NCBI GenBank assembly: GCA_013002595.1
Contig: JABDJG010000187.1
Span: 1-21,240 of the forward strand
Reading direction: 5' to 3'
DNA length: 21,240 nucleotides
Source of the DNA: Hyphomicrobiales bacterium
GTDB taxonomy: Bacteria > Pseudomonadota > Alphaproteobacteria > Rhizobiales > Aestuariivirgaceae
Shown here: piece after piece, positions 13,303 through 21,208 of the stretch
How positions within the stretch are numbered: the first letter of the stretch is position 1
Layout of the letters: every line of letters starts with the position of its first letter
Position numbers and translations under genes: made by a program
The notes under the pieces: generated by a model
Told to the model about the DNA's origin: nothing
Seen by the model: only the letters and a program-made list of their open reading frames with translations
Databases searched by the model: none

Positions 13303-15912
13303 TTAAGCCTCCTCCTGGCCAGGAACAAGAATCTCCCGTTTGCCGGCATGGTTGGCCGATGAGATCAGACCTTCGGTTTCCATCCGTTCGATCAGGCTTG
13401 CAGCGCGATTATAGCCGATCTGCAGGCGCCGTTGGATGTAACTTGTCGATACTTTCCGATCCCGCAGGACCACTGCGACAGCCTGGTCGTAAAGCTCGTT
13501 TCCGCTGCTGCCGGGCACCTCCGCGCCGCCTTCGATCGGGCTGCCGCCAAGGCCGCCTTCGCCATCGTCTTCAGTGACGGCGTCAACATAATCGGGCGCG
13601 CCCTGGCTTTTCAGGAAGGTGACGATTTCCTCGACCTCGGTATCAGAGACAAATGGTCCGTGCAGCCGTGATATGCGGCCGCCACCTGCCATGAACAACA
13701 TGTCGCCCTGGCCGAGAAGCTGTTCTGCGCCCTGTTCGCCAAGGATCGTGCGGCTGTCGATCTTGGAAGTGACCTGGAAACTGATCCGGGTTGGGAAGTT
13801 GGCCTTGATGGTGCCGGTAATGACGTCGACCGAGGGCCTTTGCGTGGCCATGATGACATGAATGCCGGCGGCGCGTGCCATCTGGGCAAGCCGCTGGACC
13901 GCGCCTTCAATGTCCTTGCCGGCAACCATCATCAAGTCGGCCATCTCGTCGATGATGACGACGATGTAGGGCATCGGTGAGAGGTCCATCTCCTCCTGCT
14001 CGAACATCGGTTCGCCGGTCGTTGCGTCGTAGCCGGTCTGGACGGTGCGGGTGAACGTCTCACCCTTGCCATTGGCCTTGCGGATACGTTCATTGAAGCC
14101 GTCGATATTGCGCACGCCGACCTTAGACATCTTGCGGTAGCGGTCCTCCATCTCGCGCACGGCCCATTTCAGCGAAACCACGGCCTTGCGAGGATCGGTG
14201 ACAACTGGAGCGAGCAAATGCGGGATGCCTTCGTAGACAGACAGCTCAAGCATTTTGGGGTCGATCATGATGAGTTTGCAATCATCTGGACTGTGCTTGT
14301 ACAGCAGCGACAGGATCATCGTGTTGATGCCAACCGATTTACCCGAGCCGGTGGTGCCGGCGATCAGCAGGTGAGGCATACGGGCGAGATCAGCAAAGAT
14401 CGGTTCGCCACCGATATTCTTGCCAAGCGCCAGTGCCAGGTTCTGCTTGGACTTTTCATATGCCTGGGACCCGAGCATTTCGCGAAGATATACGGTCTCA
14501 CGGGTCGAATTGGGCAGTTCGATACCGATGGCGTTGCGGCCGGGTACAACGGCGACACGGGCAGAGATGGCGCTCATGGAGCGGGCGATATCGTCAGCAA
14601 GCCCGATGACGCGGGATGACTTGATGCCAGGCGCTGGTTCCAGTTCATAAAGCGTGACGACCGGCCCGGGCCGGACGTTTATGATCTCGCCGCGAATGCC
14701 AAAATCTTCCAGCACGCCTTCAAGCATGCGGGCATTTTGTTCAAGGGCATCATCGGTCAGCTCAGCCGGTCTGGCAGACTTCTTAGGTTCGGCGAGCAAG
14801 CCGATCGGCGGCATTTCGTAGCCGGCATTGTCGGAAAACTTGAAAGCGGTCTGATTGGCGCGTTTGGCCTTGGCGCTTTGCTTGATCGGCTTGGCAGTGC
14901 GATTGACGCGTTGCGGTGTGCTGGGGTTATCTTCGAGAGTATCCACATCGTCGCGGTATGACTGCTCGCCGGATTGCGAGGCCGGCTGCGGTTCGCTGTA
15001 GGCGCGCGGTGGGGTAGTTGACATCACCGGTTCAACCCTTTCGCGCGATGAGGTCAGGCTGGACGGCCGGCGAGGGATCAGCGTTGTCCATAAGGAGCGC
15101 GAGAGGAACGGCGCAAAGATGGAACGCTTGCCGGCTGCTTCAGCGGGATCGGCCTGGTTTTCCAGCTCCGGCGAAGCTCGGCGGCCTTTGGCTGCCTCAC
15201 GGGCTGCCCGCCAGGCATGGTGCAGGTTGATGAATGCGCCGCGGAAGCGGAAGCCAAGGTGGCCGATTGTGCCAAAGGTCTGGGCGACAATATCCTGGCC
15301 GCGTCCGCCAAAAATACGCGACGACAGAACAAGGTCATCGCTTTTGACGTCGATGGCTTTGGAGACCGACCAGAAGAACCCGATGGTTACGGCAATGAAG
15401 GTGATAAAGCTTGCAAACAGGCCTTTCAGGCCCAAAGACAGGATTGTTCTCAGCGTTTCAGCGATTATATCGCCGATGCCGCCACCGAGGCCGACACTGA
15501 GAACCCAGGCCTGCGGCACTGGGAACAGCGACAGGACCGATGCAGCAAACAAAGTCGCGGCGAGCCAGGCCAAGCAGCGCACGACGGGCCGGTTCAGTGT
15601 GCGGTGTCCGATCAGGTTGACCGACCAGATGATCGGTATGGCCAGGAAGGCGATGATGCCGAGGCCGACTTTTTGCATCATCTCATCGGCAATGACGGCG
15701 CCGGGGTAGCTGAGCAAGTTGCGCGGAATGGCATCGATGGCGTTGTTCCAGGACGGATCGTCGGCCGACCAGGTGGCAAGACAGGTGGCCAGCAACAGCG
15801 TTGCTGCCAGCATGAACAGCCCGGCGCATTCGAGAAGGCGGTTTTGCATAAACCGGCGCAAAGCTGCCGGAATGGCGCTGTCGTCGGTCTCAACCGGCCT
15901 GTAATGTACCAT
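13303..15912 (-). CDS. ftsK: DNA translocase FtsK
   Basis: Septum-anchored hexameric motor that clears chromosome ends through the closing septum and activates XerCD at dif. Visible order: about four membrane segments (about residues 25-190); a polar, Pro/Gln-rich linker (about 220-370); the RecA-like motor with Walker A AGTTGSGKSVG (about residues 516-526) and Walker B YIVVIIDEMADLMM; and the C-terminal gamma winged-helix that reads KOPS (about the last 65 residues, ELYDQAVAVV to REILVP). At 869 aa it is the short-linker type common in alphaproteobacteria. Start ATG 15912 has AGGGG upstream. A consensus CtrA box lies 114 bp before the start. lolA follows downstream. Confidence 0.97.
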   Translation of the reverse strand: MVHYRPVETDDSAIPAALRRFMQNRLLECAGLFMLAATLLLATCLATWSADDPSWNNAIDAIPRNLLSYPGAVIADEMMQKVGLGIIAFLAIPIIWSVNLIGHRTLNRPVVRCLAWLAATLFAASVLSLFPVPQAWVLSVGLGGGIGDIIAETLRTILSLGLKGLFASFITFIAVTIGFFWSVSKAIDVKSDDLVLSSRIFGGRGQDIVAQTFGTIGHLGFRFRGAFINLHHAWRAAREAAKGRRASPELENQADPAEAAGKRSIFAPFLSRSLWTTLIPRRPSSLTSSRERVEPVMSTTPPRAYSEPQPASQSGEQSYRDDVDTLEDNPSTPQRVNRTAKPIKQSAKAKRANQTAFKFSDNAGYEMPPIGLLAEPKKSARPAELTDDALEQNARMLEGVLEDFGIRGEIINVRPGPVVTLYELEPAPGIKSSRVIGLADDIARSMSAISARVAVVPGRNAIGIELPNSTRETVYLREMLGSQAYEKSKQNLALALGKNIGGEPIFADLARMPHLLIAGTTGSGKSVGINTMILSLLYKHSPDDCKLIMIDPKMLELSVYEGIPHLLAPVVTDPRKAVVSLKWAVREMEDRYRKMSKVGVRNIDGFNERIRKANGKGETFTRTVQTGYDATTGEPMFEQEEMDLSPMPYIVVIIDEMADLMMVAGKDIEGAVQRLAQMARAAGIHVIMATQRPSVDVITGTIKANFPTRISFQVTSKIDSRTILGEQGAEQLLGQGDMLFMAGGGRISRLHGPFVSDTEVEEIVTFLKSQGAPDYVDAVTEDDGEGGLGGSPIEGGAEVPGSSGNELYDQAVAVVLRDRKVSTSYIQRRLQIGYNRAASLIERMETEGLISSANHAGKREILVPGQEEA

Positions 15913-16025
15913 TTGGATGCCCCTGTGATGGTCCCGGCATGATGCCTGCTGTCGGTCAACAGGCCATTATTCCGGCCCCAGCCATACTGGTCCCAGATTT
16001 GGCACTGATTGTCGGTCAGATGTGG

Positions 16026-16040
16026 TTAAAGTCCCGTTAA
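16026..16040. promoter_or_regulatory. consensus CtrA-binding site upstream of ftsK
   Basis: TTAA, seven bases, TTAA (16026-16029 and 16037-16040) is an exact match to the alphaproteobacterial CtrA site TTAA-N7-TTAA. It sits in the 152-bp gap between tesB and ftsK, both on the minus strand, 114-128 bp upstream of the ftsK start codon. It is the only full match I found in the window. CtrA is the master cell-cycle regulator in this class and controls division genes in several species. Confidence 0.65.
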
Positions 16041-16064
16041 GGTTTGGCCACGCATCGCCTTAAT

Positions 16065-16931
16065 TCAGCGGTTCCGCTCGCGGATCAGCCCCTCCTGGGC
16101 GACCGAGGCGACGAGTTCGCCCTCAAGAGTGAAGATCGAGCCGCGGGTAAAGCCGCGAGCGCCGCTGGCCGAAGGGGCATCCTGGGCATACAGCAACCAG
16201 TCGTCGGCCTTGAAATCGCGGTGAAACCACAGTGAGTGGTCAAGGCTGGCGAGCATCATGCCCGGGTCGAAGAGATTGCGGCCGTGGGGCACCAGCGATG
16301 TGTCCAGCAAGGTCATATCGGAGGCATAGGCAAGGACACACTGATGCAGTGCCCGGTCGGCCGGCAAGGGTTTGGTCGAGCGGATCCAGACATTTTGCAG
16401 CGGCGACTTGCCCGCCTTGGGCGACAGGTAGTCCATCGGTCGGGTCGGGCGGAGTTCGATCGGCCGCTCGCGGGTAAAGTAGCGCTTCATGTTCTCGGGC
16501 ATCTGCTCGGCAAACTTTGCCAGAAGCTCCTTTTCGGCCGGGAGTTCATCGGGCCTGGGTACGTCGGGCATCTCAATCTGGTGGTCGAACCCGTCTTCAC
16601 TAAGGTGAAACGAGGCTGACATGGTGAAGATCGGTTTGCCATGCTGGATGGCGACCACGCCGCGGGTAGTAAAACTCTTGCCATCGCGGTAGCGATCGAC
16701 CTCATAGATGATCGGTACATCGGGGTCACCGGGGCGCATGAAATAGCCGTGCAAGGAATGGGCCGGACGTTCTTCATCGACTGTGCGTAGTGCTGCAACA
16801 AGGGCCTGGCCAATCACCTGGCCACCGAAAACACGCTGCCAGCCGATCTGCGGGCTGCGGCCACGGAACAGGTTTACTTCAAGGGGCTCAAGATCGAGGG
16901 TGTCGATCAGCCCGGGTACTTCGCTTGCCAT
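16065..16931 (-). CDS. tesB: acyl-CoA thioesterase II (TesB family)
   Basis: Double-hotdog thioesterase that hydrolyses medium- and long-chain acyl-CoA to free fatty acid and CoA. The first hotdog includes QRVFGGQVIGQALVAA and HSLHGYFMRPGD (about residues 35-70). The second includes LASLDHSLWFHRDF, whose Asp is the expected catalytic residue, followed by YAQDAPSASGARGFTRGSIF and the C-terminal VASVAQEGLIR with the catalytic Gln. The 288 aa match E. coli TesB (286). The start at 16931 is fixed by GGAGAGAG just upstream; an ATG at 16943 lies inside that ribosome-binding region. It is divergent from the UbiH-family gene. Confidence 0.95.
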   Translation of the reverse strand: MASEVPGLIDTLDLEPLEVNLFRGRSPQIGWQRVFGGQVIGQALVAALRTVDEERPAHSLHGYFMRPGDPDVPIIYEVDRYRDGKSFTTRGVVAIQHGKPIFTMSASFHLSEDGFDHQIEMPDVPRPDELPAEKELLAKFAEQMPENMKRYFTRERPIELRPTRPMDYLSPKAGKSPLQNVWIRSTKPLPADRALHQCVLAYASDMTLLDTSLVPHGRNLFDPGMMLASLDHSLWFHRDFKADDWLLYAQDAPSASGARGFTRGSIFTLEGELVASVAQEGLIRERNR

Positions 16932-16990
16932 ATCTCTCTCCATGCAGACCCGCCTTTTAGCAGATTCACCCCCCGCGCCAAGACGCCACT

Positions 16991-17018
16991 TTGTCCGGGC
17001 GCCGTCTGGGTCCATATT
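16991..17018 (+). promoter_or_regulatory. possible promoter of the UbiH-family gene
   Basis: TTGTCC (16991-16996) and CATATT (17013-17018), separated by 16 nt, form a moderate sigma-70-like pair within the 116-bp divergent gap before tesB. Two GATTC (GANTC) sites are also present in the gap, at 16963-16967 and 17026-17030. Confidence 0.3.
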
Positions 17019-17047
17019 CAGCTGTGATTCATCGACGGAAAGGCGCC

Positions 17048-18295
17048 ATGAGCGAGCCAGCCCAGAAATTCGAAGTGGTGATTGCCGGTGGCGGACTTAA
17101 CGGGCTGGCAATGGCTGCAGCGCTGGCCGGACCGGCCGTGCGCATGCCGTTCAATGTGTGCATTGTCGATGGCGCGGATCCCAAAACCTTCAGCAAACCG
17201 CAGTTCGATGGCCGGGCATCGGCGATAACCGCCAGTTCAAGAAAGATGCTGGAAGCGCTCGGAGTATGGCCGGCGCTGGCAGACCATGCCGAAGCGATGC
17301 GCGAGATCGTCATCACCGACAGCCGCGGCGCGGCCGATCGGCGGCCGGCGCTGCTGCACTTTGGTGAGCAGCATTCACCGGGCACGGTGTCGGCGCATAT
17401 GGTTGAGAACTCATACCTGTATTCAGTGCTTTATGATGTTGTTGCACGCTCGCCGCACGTCGAGGTGATGGCCGGCCATACCATTGATGCATACGATTTC
17501 GGCAAGGCATCGACGACGGTCAGCCTGGCGCGTGTCGGTCGTGTTGCGGGCGAACTTTTGATTGCCGCCGATGGCCGCAACTCGGCGGCGCGGGCGGCTG
17601 CCGGCGTCGAGACGATGGGTTGGTCATACCCGCAGGCCGGGATCACCTTTACGGTTGAACATGATGGTGACCATGAAGGCCGTGCAGAAGAGCATTTTCT
17701 GCCCGCCGGGCCGTTTGCCATACTGCCGTTGACCGGCCGCCGTTCGTCGATCGTGTGGACCGAGCAATCGGTGTTTGCCGGCGAGTTGATGGAGATGGAT
17801 GACGATGCGTTCCAGGCCGAGTTTGAACAGCGGTTCGGGACAAGGCTGGGTGCGGTACGACTGGTCAGCAAGCGGTTTTGCTATCCGCTATCGCTGCAGA
17901 TCGCCAAGCAGTTTGCCGGGGACCGGCTGGCCCTGATCGGAGATGCAGCGCATGTGGTTCATCCAATTGCCGGGCTTGGCTTCAATCTGGGTTTGCGCGA
18001 TATCGCTGCCCTGGCAGAGGTGGTGAGTGATGCCGCCCGGCTGGGGCTGGATATCGGTACGGTTGATGTGCTGGAGCGCTACCAGACCTGGCGCCGGCTC
18101 GACACGGTCATGGTTGCAGCTGCAACCGACGGGATCAACCGTTTGTTTTCAAATGACAATTCTGCCTTACGGTCGATCCGGGACATGGGCCTTGGCATCG
18201 TCGACCGGGCAGGCGGCCTGAAGACGGTGTTCATGCGGGAAGCGGCGGGTTTGAGCGGCCAGTTGCCGAAACTGCTGTCAGGCGAAGCGCTCTAG
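17048..18295 (+). CDS. UbiH/UbiF/COQ6-family FAD-dependent monooxygenase (ubiquinone biosynthesis)
   Basis: Flavoprotein hydroxylase of the family that adds ring hydroxyls in ubiquinone synthesis. Three flavin motifs are visible: the N-terminal dinucleotide fold VIAGGGLNGLAMA (residues 11-23, GGGxxG), the mid-protein LLIAADGRNSAAR (DG motif), and the C-terminal GDRLALIGDAAHVVHPIAGLG (about residues 291-311, GD motif), followed by FNLGLRDIAAL, which is diagnostic for the UbiH group. The 415 aa are normal. Start ATG 17048 is set by GGAAAGG. Which ring carbon it acts on cannot be told from sequence alone; alphaproteobacteria use different sets of UbiH-like enzymes. Its TAG stop is part of a CTAG that is also the stop of the opposing DUF971 gene. 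Confidence 0.92.
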   Translation: MSEPAQKFEVVIAGGGLNGLAMAAALAGPAVRMPFNVCIVDGADPKTFSKPQFDGRASAITASSRKMLEALGVWPALADHAEAMREIVITDSRGAADRRPALLHFGEQHSPGTVSAHMVENSYLYSVLYDVVARSPHVEVMAGHTIDAYDFGKASTTVSLARVGRVAGELLIAADGRNSAARAAAGVETMGWSYPQAGITFTVEHDGDHEGRAEEHFLPAGPFAILPLTGRRSSIVWTEQSVFAGELMEMDDDAFQAEFEQRFGTRLGAVRLVSKRFCYPLSLQIAKQFAGDRLALIGDAAHVVHPIAGLGFNLGLRDIAALAEVVSDAARLGLDIGTVDVLERYQTWRRLDTVMVAAATDGINRLFSNDNSALRSIRDMGLGIVDRAGGLKTVFMREAAGLSGQLPKLLSGEAL

Positions 18296-18657
18296 TCCCG
18301 TGACAGGCCTTCGGCCTCAAGTTTATCCAGGTAGGTTAGCCAGAGCTCGCCCTGTTCCCTGCCGAGTTCCAACAGGAGTGGCCAGGAATACAGACCCGTC
18401 GAATGGCCATCATCGAAGATGATGCGGATGGCGTAGTTGCCAACGGGCTCGAGATTGGTGATGCGCACATTGCGCTTGCCGGGGACAGTGACTTCCTGGC
18501 CCTTGCCGTGCCCCTTCACTTCAGCGCTTGGACTTTCGACGCGCAAGAACTCGGCCGGGAACTCAAACAACTCATCGTTTTCAAAGGTGATGACGAGATG
18601 GGTTCCGTTTGGCTTGACGCGCAATTCGGTCGGCCAGACCTCGGTCGACTTGCTCAT
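18292..18657 (-). CDS. DUF971 / gamma-butyrobetaine hydroxylase N-terminal-like domain protein
   Basis: A 121-aa single-domain protein matching the DUF971 (GBBH-like N-terminal) family: WPTELRVKPNGTHLVITFENDELFEFPAEFLRV at the start, then the conserved RNVRITNLEPVGNYAIRIIFDDGHSTGLYSWPLL (about residues 62-95). The stand-alone bacterial form has no settled function; it is often found near iron-sulfur or ubiquinone-related genes. Its ATG overlaps the stop of the Trm112-like gene by 4 nt (ATGA), so the two are translationally coupled. Its stop shares the palindromic CTAG with the opposing UbiH-family gene. Confidence 0.9.
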   Translation of the reverse strand: MSKSTEVWPTELRVKPNGTHLVITFENDELFEFPAEFLRVESPSAEVKGHGKGQEVTVPGKRNVRITNLEPVGNYAIRIIFDDGHSTGLYSWPLLLELGREQGELWLTYLDKLEAEGLSRD

Positions 18658-18863
18658 GACTTTCCGGCTTTCTGGTTCAGGTCGCGGGCTTCCTCGGGAA
18701 GCATGATAGGGATGCCCTCGCGGATCGGGTAGGCAAGCTGAGCGGCCTTGGAAACCAGTTCCTGGCGCTCGGCATCATAGGTGAGTGTCTGCTTGGTGAG
18801 CGGGCATACCAGGATTTCGAGAAGTTTCGGGTCGACCCCGGATGGCGTGGTTTTGTCTGTCAT
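18654..18863 (-). CDS. Trm112-like (YcaR family) small protein
   Basis: A 69-aa protein with the Trm112/YcaR pattern: LLEILVCPLTKQTLTYD (residues 14-30), then QELVSKAAQLAYPIREGIPIMLPEEAR. In eukaryotes and some bacteria, family members activate methyltransferases. The family's second zinc-ligand cysteine (CPxC) is absent: C20 is the only cysteine, so this copy probably does not bind zinc in the classic way. It follows the LON-domain gene by 6 nt and overlaps the DUF971 gene by 4 nt. AGAGG lies upstream of the ATG. Confidence 0.92.
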   Translation of the reverse strand: MTDKTTPSGVDPKLLEILVCPLTKQTLTYDAERQELVSKAAQLAYPIREGIPIMLPEEARDLNQKAGKS

Positions 18864-18869
18864 GGGCCT

Positions 18870-19532
18870 CTACTGCAATCTTCCGTCTTCGCCAGCACCG
18901 TGGCTGGCCATTGCCATGGCGGTCAGTGCTACCAGGACCTCGGCGCGTGATTTCAGGTCGGCGGCTTCCAGTAGAGCCTGCTTGTCGCGGGCCTGATAGG
19001 GGCTCATCATCGACAAGGCATTGACCAGTGTTTCATTGGAGACTGAGGTGACCTCCTCCCAGTCAGCCTGAAGGTCGTTGGCATCGAGGTATGACCTGAA
19101 CGCGGTCAGCAGACCGTCGCGGTCAACGTCTTCCTCGCCAAGGCCGGCAATCAGGTCGTTATCAAAGGACTTGAAATCAACAATAACAGTTCTGAAAATG
19201 GCCGAGGACGGCACTTCGGACGTGACCTTGAACCGGCTGATGCCGGTCAGCGTGATAAGGATCCGCTGATCGGGTGTCTCGGCATAACTGGTGATGCGGC
19301 CGGCGCAGCCGATTTCGCACAGCTCGGGCGGGTCCTGATCCGGCGCTGCGCTGTCGGTCTGGATCATGCCGATGATGCGGTCGCCCGCCATGGCCGCGTC
19401 GATCATTTGCAGGTAGCGCGGCTCAAAGATATTCAGCGGCAATTGTGAACGTGGCAGCAAGAGGGCGCCATCGAGCGGAAACACCGGTATGGTCTGCGGC
19501 AGATCGGCGGAGGTTTGGTAGGTTTCGATCAT
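18870..19532 (-). CDS. LON N-terminal (substrate-binding) domain protein
   Basis: A 220-aa protein consisting of the LON-N domain alone, without the AAA+ or protease parts of Lon. Family blocks are IPVFPLDGALLLPRSQLPLNIFEPRYLQMI (about residues 14-43), DRIIGMIQTD, CEIGCAGRITSYAETPDQRILITLTGISRF, and a helical C-terminal part with NALSMMSPYQARDKQALLEA. Such stand-alone proteins are widespread in alphaproteobacteria and are often annotated as peptidase S16 or ATP-dependent protease domain; no proteolytic residues are present. It begins 8 nt after the thioredoxin/TPR gene, and this pairing suggests a shared role in protein quality control (inference). Confidence 0.93.
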   Translation of the reverse strand: MIETYQTSADLPQTIPVFPLDGALLLPRSQLPLNIFEPRYLQMIDAAMAGDRIIGMIQTDSAAPDQDPPELCEIGCAGRITSYAETPDQRILITLTGISRFKVTSEVPSSAIFRTVIVDFKSFDNDLIAGLGEEDVDRDGLLTAFRSYLDANDLQADWEEVTSVSNETLVNALSMMSPYQARDKQALLEAADLKSRAEVLVALTAMAMASHGAGEDGRLQ

Positions 19533-19540
19533 GGTCTGCT

Positions 19541-20476
19541 TTACGAAAACATCACCGACGAAAGCCGCTTTCTGCCGGCTACGGTCAGCTCGTCGGTTAG
19601 GCCCCAGGCTTCAAAGAATACCAGAAGCTGCTTGCGGGCCGCGTCATCATTCCAGTCACGTTGTAGGGTGAACAGGGTCAAAAGATGATCGAGCGCCTGT
19701 TCGCGTTCGCCGGCGGCATTGAGCGCCAGGGCAAGGTCGAAGCGGGCCTGATGGTCATTTTCATCGGCCTCAATCTTGGCGGCAAGGGCGTCGATTTCAC
19801 TGGTGTCGACCGAGGCCGCGGCAAGTTCGAGGGCGGCGTGGGCGCTGAGCACATCGGGATCGTTCTTGGCGTCGTCCGGGATCATCTCCAGAGTGGCGCG
19901 AGCGCCGTCGGTATCCTCAGCCTCGATCTGGCATTTTGCCATACCGGCCAGGGCTGCAGCATTGCCCGGATCGATCTGCAGGACCTGGCCAAAGGTCTGG
20001 GCGGCGACATTGATGTCCTTGTCGGCCAAGGCGGCCCTGCCGGCCTCGATCAGCTCTTCGGCCTGGATATCGGCGGCGCTCGGTCCAGCGAGTTTGTCGA
20101 CAAAGGCCCTGATTTCGCCTTCCGGCAGCGCGCCCATGAAGGCATCGACCGGCTGGCCGTTCGAGAAGGCATAGACGGCCGGTATCGACTGAACGCGCAT
20201 CTGGCCGGCGAGTGCCTGGTTCTCGTCGATATTGACCTTGACCAGCTTGACCCGGCCACCGGCTTCGCGCACGACCTTTTCGATGACCGGGGTTAGCTGT
20301 TTGCAGGGCTGGCACCAGGGCGCCCAGAAATCGACAATCACGGGCACCTGACGTGAAGCCTCGATGACATCGGCCATGAAACCACGGGTGTCGGTATCCT
20401 TGATCAGGTCACCGCCGGCCCCGCCCGGGCCCGAGGCGGAAATCTGTCCGCCCATGCTGAAGCTTGTCTCATCCAT
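19541..20476 (-). CDS. thioredoxin domain plus TPR protein (CnoX/YbbN-like)
   Basis: A 311-aa cytoplasmic protein. The N-terminal thioredoxin fold has the active site WCQPC (residues 54-58, in VDFWAPWCQPCKQ) and a cis-Pro loop SIPAVYAF (about residue 98). The C-terminal half (about residues 135-311) is a series of TPR-like helical hairpins (EELIEAGRAAL, AAQTFGQVLQIDPGNAAAL, ARFDLALALNAAGEREQALDHLL). This architecture is that of CnoX (YbbN), a holdase chaperone that protects proteins from oxidative damage and works with GroEL and DnaK. E. coli CnoX lacks the first cysteine, whereas this copy keeps both and could be redox-active. It is the first gene of the operon with LON-N, Trm112-like and DUF971. 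Confidence 0.92.
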   Translation of the reverse strand: MDETSFSMGGQISASGPGGAGGDLIKDTDTRGFMADVIEASRQVPVIVDFWAPWCQPCKQLTPVIEKVVREAGGRVKLVKVNIDENQALAGQMRVQSIPAVYAFSNGQPVDAFMGALPEGEIRAFVDKLAGPSAADIQAEELIEAGRAALADKDINVAAQTFGQVLQIDPGNAAALAGMAKCQIEAEDTDGARATLEMIPDDAKNDPDVLSAHAALELAAASVDTSEIDALAAKIEADENDHQARFDLALALNAAGEREQALDHLLTLFTLQRDWNDDAARKQLLVFFEAWGLTDELTVAGRKRLSSVMFS

Positions 20477-20585
20477 CTTCTTGATACTCTCGATCTATTG
20501 TTTTTGCGTGCGTTGACACATTATCCATGCGTGGCTTAGCACCGATCATCGAGGCGGCCAACCATCACGGTGTCTGCCTAAAAGG

Positions 20586-21077
20586 TCAGTCTACCGGTAC
20601 GATCTGCGGCTGGTGTCCGCACGAGCGGATAAATTCCACCAGATCGCTGGACGCTATCGTGGTCGTTGCCGTGTTCTCCAACGGATGAAAATTGACCACA
20701 TCGTGTTCCATCATCCTAGCATCGAGAACGACGTTGACCCGGTTTTCCGTGTCGTTGATCAGAGCAAACGGGGTGACTGATCCAGGCTCGATGCCCAACA
20801 CCTCCATCAGCAGGTCCGGCTTGCCGAATGAAATGCGGCCAGCGCCGATCTTGCCTGGTAAAGACTTAAGGTCAATCTGCGCGTCTTCAAGGCACACAAT
20901 CAGCCACAGGACGCCTTTTTTGTCCTTCAGGAACAAATTTTTGCAGTGCCCGCCGTCGATCTCGCCGCGCAACGCACGGGCCTCTTCAACGGTATAGACC
21001 GGGGCGTGGGTCTTGGTGCTGGTTGCGACACCAAGCTCGGCAAAACGGGCAAAAAGATCGTCTCTGGTCGCTGGCAT
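20586..21077 (-). CDS. YbaK/ProXp-ala-type aminoacyl-tRNA deacylase
   Basis: Trans-editing enzyme of the INS/YbaK superfamily. By its motifs it is closest to ProXp-ala (PrdX), which hydrolyses Ala mischarged onto tRNA-Pro by prolyl-tRNA synthetase. Visible features: THAPVYTVEEAR (residues 23-34); the conserved Lys in GGHCKNLFLKDKKG (K46); LKSLPGKIGAGRISFGKPDLL; the substrate loop PGSVTPFALIND; and VVNFHPLENTATTTI near the end. From ATG 21077 the length is 163 aa. The frame stays open to 21236, but that extension runs into the tRNA-Gly gene and lacks family similarity. The ribosome-binding site is weak. Confidence 0.92.
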   Translation of the reverse strand: MPATRDDLFARFAELGVATSTKTHAPVYTVEEARALRGEIDGGHCKNLFLKDKKGVLWLIVCLEDAQIDLKSLPGKIGAGRISFGKPDLLMEVLGIEPGSVTPFALINDTENRVNVVLDARMMEHDVVNFHPLENTATTTIASSDLVEFIRSCGHQPQIVPVD

Positions 21078-21208
21078 GGGCGGCAAACTCGTTTGTGATC
21101 GAAATGGGGTCTGATTTGATATGATCCTATTGCATTTAGCTGCCGGTTGCGCAATAACACCGGCGCGTCGACGGCCATGGAGCGTCGCGGCGTGCGCACC
21201 TTTCGGAT

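Noticed and set aside
13215..13349. Longer LolA starting inside ftsK
   Set aside because: The extension has no signal-peptide character. The start at 13214 gives a clean signal sequence and has a ribosome-binding site.
21142..21164. GCCGGT/ACCGGC hairpin upstream of tRNA-Gly as a terminator
   Set aside because: The stem is only 6 bp with an 11-nt loop and has no T-tract on either strand; it may be a chance repeat in the divergent promoter region.
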